Both the position numbers and the translations under genes were made by a program. Below the pieces are notes generated by a model. The model searched no databases. It had not been told where the DNA came from and saw only the letters and a list, made by a program, of their open reading frames with translations. Shown one piece after another: positions 13,035 through 15,216 of a stretch of DNA of 15,216 nucleotides. Each line of letters starts with the position of its first letter. The stretch's first letter is position 1. Location of the stretch: NCBI GenBank assembly GCA_049790855.1, contig JBAQZJ010000515.1, forward strand, positions 1 through 15,216, in the 5' to 3' direction. This stretch comes from JACCRE01 sp049790855 (GTDB lineage Bacteria > Planctomycetota > Planctomycetia > Planctomycetales > Planctomycetaceae).

Positions 13035-14024
13035 ATGACCGCTCGCGTCGCCCCTCGCGGCCACGACATCCGCCCGGCTCCGGGCCGTCCCCTGCGGGCC
13101 GGCTTCACGCTCATCGAGCTGATGATCGTCATCGTGATCATCGTGATGCTCATCGCCCTGCTTGTGCCGGCGATCGGCGCGGCGATGCGAAACGCCCGCG
13201 AAGGCCAGGTCAAGCAGGAAATCGGCCAGCTCGAATACGCCATCGCCGACTTCAAAACCCAGTTCGGCATCAACCCGCCGAGCTACATCGACCTGCAGTT
13301 GTACGATCCGTCCGACTACACGACACCGATCTTGACCGGAACGGCTCTCAAGCCGGCGACGCAGGCCACGCTGCGGCGGCTCTGGCCGAACATCAACATG
13401 GCTGCTCTCATCACCGACCTGCAAACGAACACCGCGAAGCAGCAGGAGCTTGGCGGATCGCAGTGCCTCGTGTTCTTTCTCGGCGGCTTGGTGCCGCCTC
13501 CGGCAACGCCGGACGACAAGCCCGTTCCGGTTGGATTCTCGAATAATCCGCGGTCGCCCTTGGCCTTGGGTGGAAAGCGGGTTGGGCCGTTCTTCGAATT
13601 TCGGGCTGACCGGCTCTACGATGCAGATCCGGCGACGTTCAACGGCTATGAAGGCTATCTCGACCCGCTGCCGGGCCAGCAGTTGCCCTACTTCTACGTC
13701 ACCAGCGATCGCTACGCGACGCAGGATACTTACAATGCGAACACCTCGCCGCAGACGCCGGCCGATCTTGTGCGGCCCGTCTACCGTCAAAGTGCGAGCT
13801 CCTACTTCAACGCGCAGTCGTTCCAGATCATCTCGCCCGGCCCCGACGGCGTGACGGGCGTCAACAACGCGGCTCCCGGCAGCGCTTACGGCTCCGGCGG
13901 CATCTTCGACGTCAAGAAGGGCACGCTCGTCGACGTTCTGCCGACGGGTCATCCGTACGACGGGCTGGCCAAGGGCGACGCCGACAACATCACGAACTTC
14001 CACGGCGGGAGGCTCGTTCCGTAA
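13035..14024 (+). CDS. Prepilin-like (GspG/type IV pilin class) protein, large
   Basis: A 329-residue prepilin. A 23-residue basic leader ends in G23, followed by the class III cleavage motif with F24 and the conserved E28 (G/FTLIELM) and a hydrophobic helix of about 20 residues. The processed protein would be a filament subunit or minor pseudopilin anchored in the inner membrane. At about 306 residues it is much larger than GspG (about 140). The C-terminal FQIISPGPDGVTG ... GDADNITNF resembles the calcium-binding end of GspG-type pseudopilins. The ATG at 13035 is preceded by GAGG at 8 bases; although the frame is open to 12075, the leader peptide fixes the start. The stop overlaps the next start by 1 base (TAATG). 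Confidence 0.92.
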   Translation: MTARVAPRGHDIRPAPGRPLRAGFTLIELMIVIVIIVMLIALLVPAIGAAMRNAREGQVKQEIGQLEYAIADFKTQFGINPPSYIDLQLYDPSDYTTPILTGTALKPATQATLRRLWPNINMAALITDLQTNTAKQQELGGSQCLVFFLGGLVPPPATPDDKPVPVGFSNNPRSPLALGGKRVGPFFEFRADRLYDADPATFNGYEGYLDPLPGQQLPYFYVTSDRYATQDTYNANTSPQTPADLVRPVYRQSASSYFNAQSFQIISPGPDGVTGVNNAAPGSAYGSGGIFDVKKGTLVDVLPTGHPYDGLAKGDADNITNFHGGRLVP

Positions 14025-15211
14025 TGCGTGGCAATCGCGAACGACGATCGGCATCGCGGCGGCAGGTCCGGCGGGCGTTCACGCTCGTCGAGATCCTGGC
14101 GGTCGTCGCGATCATCGGCGTGCTGCTGACGGTCATCATGATCGCCTCGGTCCGGGCGCTCGCCGGTGCCCGCGAGCAGCAGACTCGCACGACGATCAAA
14201 AAGATCGACGAAATCCTCTCCAGCCGCATGGCGGCCTTCGAACGCGCCATGACCGGCCGCATTCTCGCCGGGGGGGGATCAACTCCTAGCGAATTATTGA
14301 CGAAGTACGACTACATCCCCGACAGCCCGATGAAAAACAAGCGGTTGAAGCAGAAGTTCTTCGGGACGTCGTTCGGCGAAATGTCGGCCGGTCCGGCCGG
14401 CGGTAATTGGACGATGAGCGACCTCGGGCTACTGGACGCAAGCGGCGTGCCGGTCCCTGGTAGCGAGCTGGCGGAACTTGCCGGACTAACGCCCCCGCCG
14501 AAGCCGGCGACGTTCTTTCCTGCCGAGCACCAGCCGCTCACCGAAAACCCCGAGATGCTGTACTGGATCATCACGAACGGCCCCACGTTCGGCAGCGATG
14601 TCCAGACCGACTTCAACTCGAGCGAAATCGCCGACACCGACGGCGACGGGCTGATGGAGTTCATCGACGCCTGGGGCCGGCCGCTGCGGTTCTACCGCTG
14701 GCCGACCCGGTTGATCCGGCCGGGACCGTGGACTGCCCCGACTGCGCAGGGCAGCCCGTATCAGCCGCTCGGCCCTGCGGCCGGCGGGCAACTCAACAGC
14801 GACGCCCCGGCGACGTTCTTGATCGCCTCGCTGCCGTCCTACAGCACGGCCGGCGACACCATCGATCCGACCCTGCTTCCTTCGACGCCGCTGGGGCAGG
14901 ACAGCGAAGACGCCTATGGCGACGTGTTCATCAATTACGTGCGAGAAACGGGCTTGTCGGCCGATCCGATCGCCGCGGCCCAGCAGTTCGAGCGGGAATA
15001 TCACACGCTCAACACCTGGCACGCACCGCTCGTCGTCTCGGCGGGTGCGGATGGAGAGTTGGGGCTGTACGAGCCGACCGATCGAGCGAACTTCGGGCAT
15101 CTGGCGCAGCCGATGCCGAACACAAGTTCGCCGCCGAACGGTTACTCGACCGCTCTGCAGGACAACGTCACGAACCTCAACGGCCAGGCGTCCGGCACGG
15201 GGGGGCAGTGA
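14024..15211 (+). CDS. Prepilin-like pseudopilin with EF-hand-type loop
   Basis: A 395-residue prepilin-like protein. The basic 18-residue leader ends in alanine (A18) instead of the usual glycine, followed by F19 and E23 (FTLVEIL) and a hydrophobic helix. The mature body is very large for a pseudopilin. DTDGDGLMEFID (204-215) matches the 12-residue EF-hand calcium loop (acidic residues at 1, 3, 5, 9 and 12, Gly at 6), and near the C-terminus VVSAGADGELGLYEP resembles the calcium-binding end of GspG-type proteins. A size like this with the Ala leader suggests a minor, GspK-like or tip role, but that is inference. Translation is coupled to the previous gene (TAATG) with GGGAGG 11 bases upstream. 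An 8-G run (14270-14277) lies inside the gene. Confidence 0.9.
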   Translation: MRGNRERRSASRRQVRRAFTLVEILAVVAIIGVLLTVIMIASVRALAGAREQQTRTTIKKIDEILSSRMAAFERAMTGRILAGGGSTPSELLTKYDYIPDSPMKNKRLKQKFFGTSFGEMSAGPAGGNWTMSDLGLLDASGVPVPGSELAELAGLTPPPKPATFFPAEHQPLTENPEMLYWIITNGPTFGSDVQTDFNSSEIADTDGDGLMEFIDAWGRPLRFYRWPTRLIRPGPWTAPTAQGSPYQPLGPAAGGQLNSDAPATFLIASLPSYSTAGDTIDPTLLPSTPLGQDSEDAYGDVFINYVRETGLSADPIAAAQQFEREYHTLNTWHAPLVVSAGADGELGLYEPTDRANFGHLAQPMPNTSSPPNGYSTALQDNVTNLNGQASGTGGQ

Positions 15212-15216
15212 TGACG
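15211..15216 (+). CDS. Start of a further cluster gene (cut by the window edge)
   Basis: The stop of the previous gene overlaps an ATG by 1 base (TGATG), and a run of seven G (15199-15205) lies 5 bases upstream as a possible ribosome binding site. Only two codons (Met-Thr) are visible. The coupling suggests another pseudopilin or pilus-assembly gene, but the product cannot be read. Confidence 0.5.

Overview
The window looks like a piece of a high-GC planctomycete (Planctomycetota) chromosome. The clues are a BBP7-family outer-membrane beta-barrel protein (a family I know essentially from planctomycetes), a lipoprotein built of 21-residue leucine-rich repeats of the planctomycete kind, a secreted Met/Gly-repeat protein, and a pilus/secretion ATPase cluster feeding very large pseudopilin-like proteins. 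I see no phage, IS, CRISPR or defence genes; it reads as ordinary chromosome with unusual intergenic DNA.

Left part (1-5077): an M20 metallopeptidase of the ArgE/DapE type (minus strand), a divergent BBP7 barrel gene (plus), a strong bidirectional terminator, a secreted Met/Gly-rich protein (minus), and a small uncharacterised lipoprotein (plus). Middle (5064-6033): a minus-strand unit of tRNA-Ala(CGC) followed directly by a leucine-rich-repeat lipoprotein. The lipoprotein start codon sits in the loop of the hairpin that should terminate the tRNA transcript. The lipoprotein gene overlaps the converging small lipoprotein gene by 14 bases.

Right part (6301-15216): one long plus-strand cluster for a type IV pilus / type II secretion-like machine. 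In order: a GspE/PilB ATPase, the PilT retraction ATPase, a second GspE/PilB ATPase, the inner-membrane platform PilC/GspF, then two prepilin-like proteins and the first two codons of a further gene. The ATPases would power extension (PilB) and retraction (PilT) of a filament of processed pilins through PilC. The last three genes are translationally coupled by 1-base stop/start overlaps. The prepilin peptidase and secretin are not in the window.

The most unusual signal lies between the genes. The first three gaps of the pilus cluster hold a perfect four-run G-quadruplex motif made of GAGGGTT heptamers, a pyrimidine heptamer array directly before pilT in place of a Shine-Dalgarno site, two opposed AGGAG/CTCCT arrays able to form a long hairpin, and a GCAA-tetraloop hairpin. 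They resemble the short tandem heptamer repeats known from cyanobacteria and could set the relative amounts of PilB, PilT and PilC. A separate 22-base repeat family (core CCTGACGGTCGCG) occurs four times, only in intergenic DNA, once as an inverted pair.
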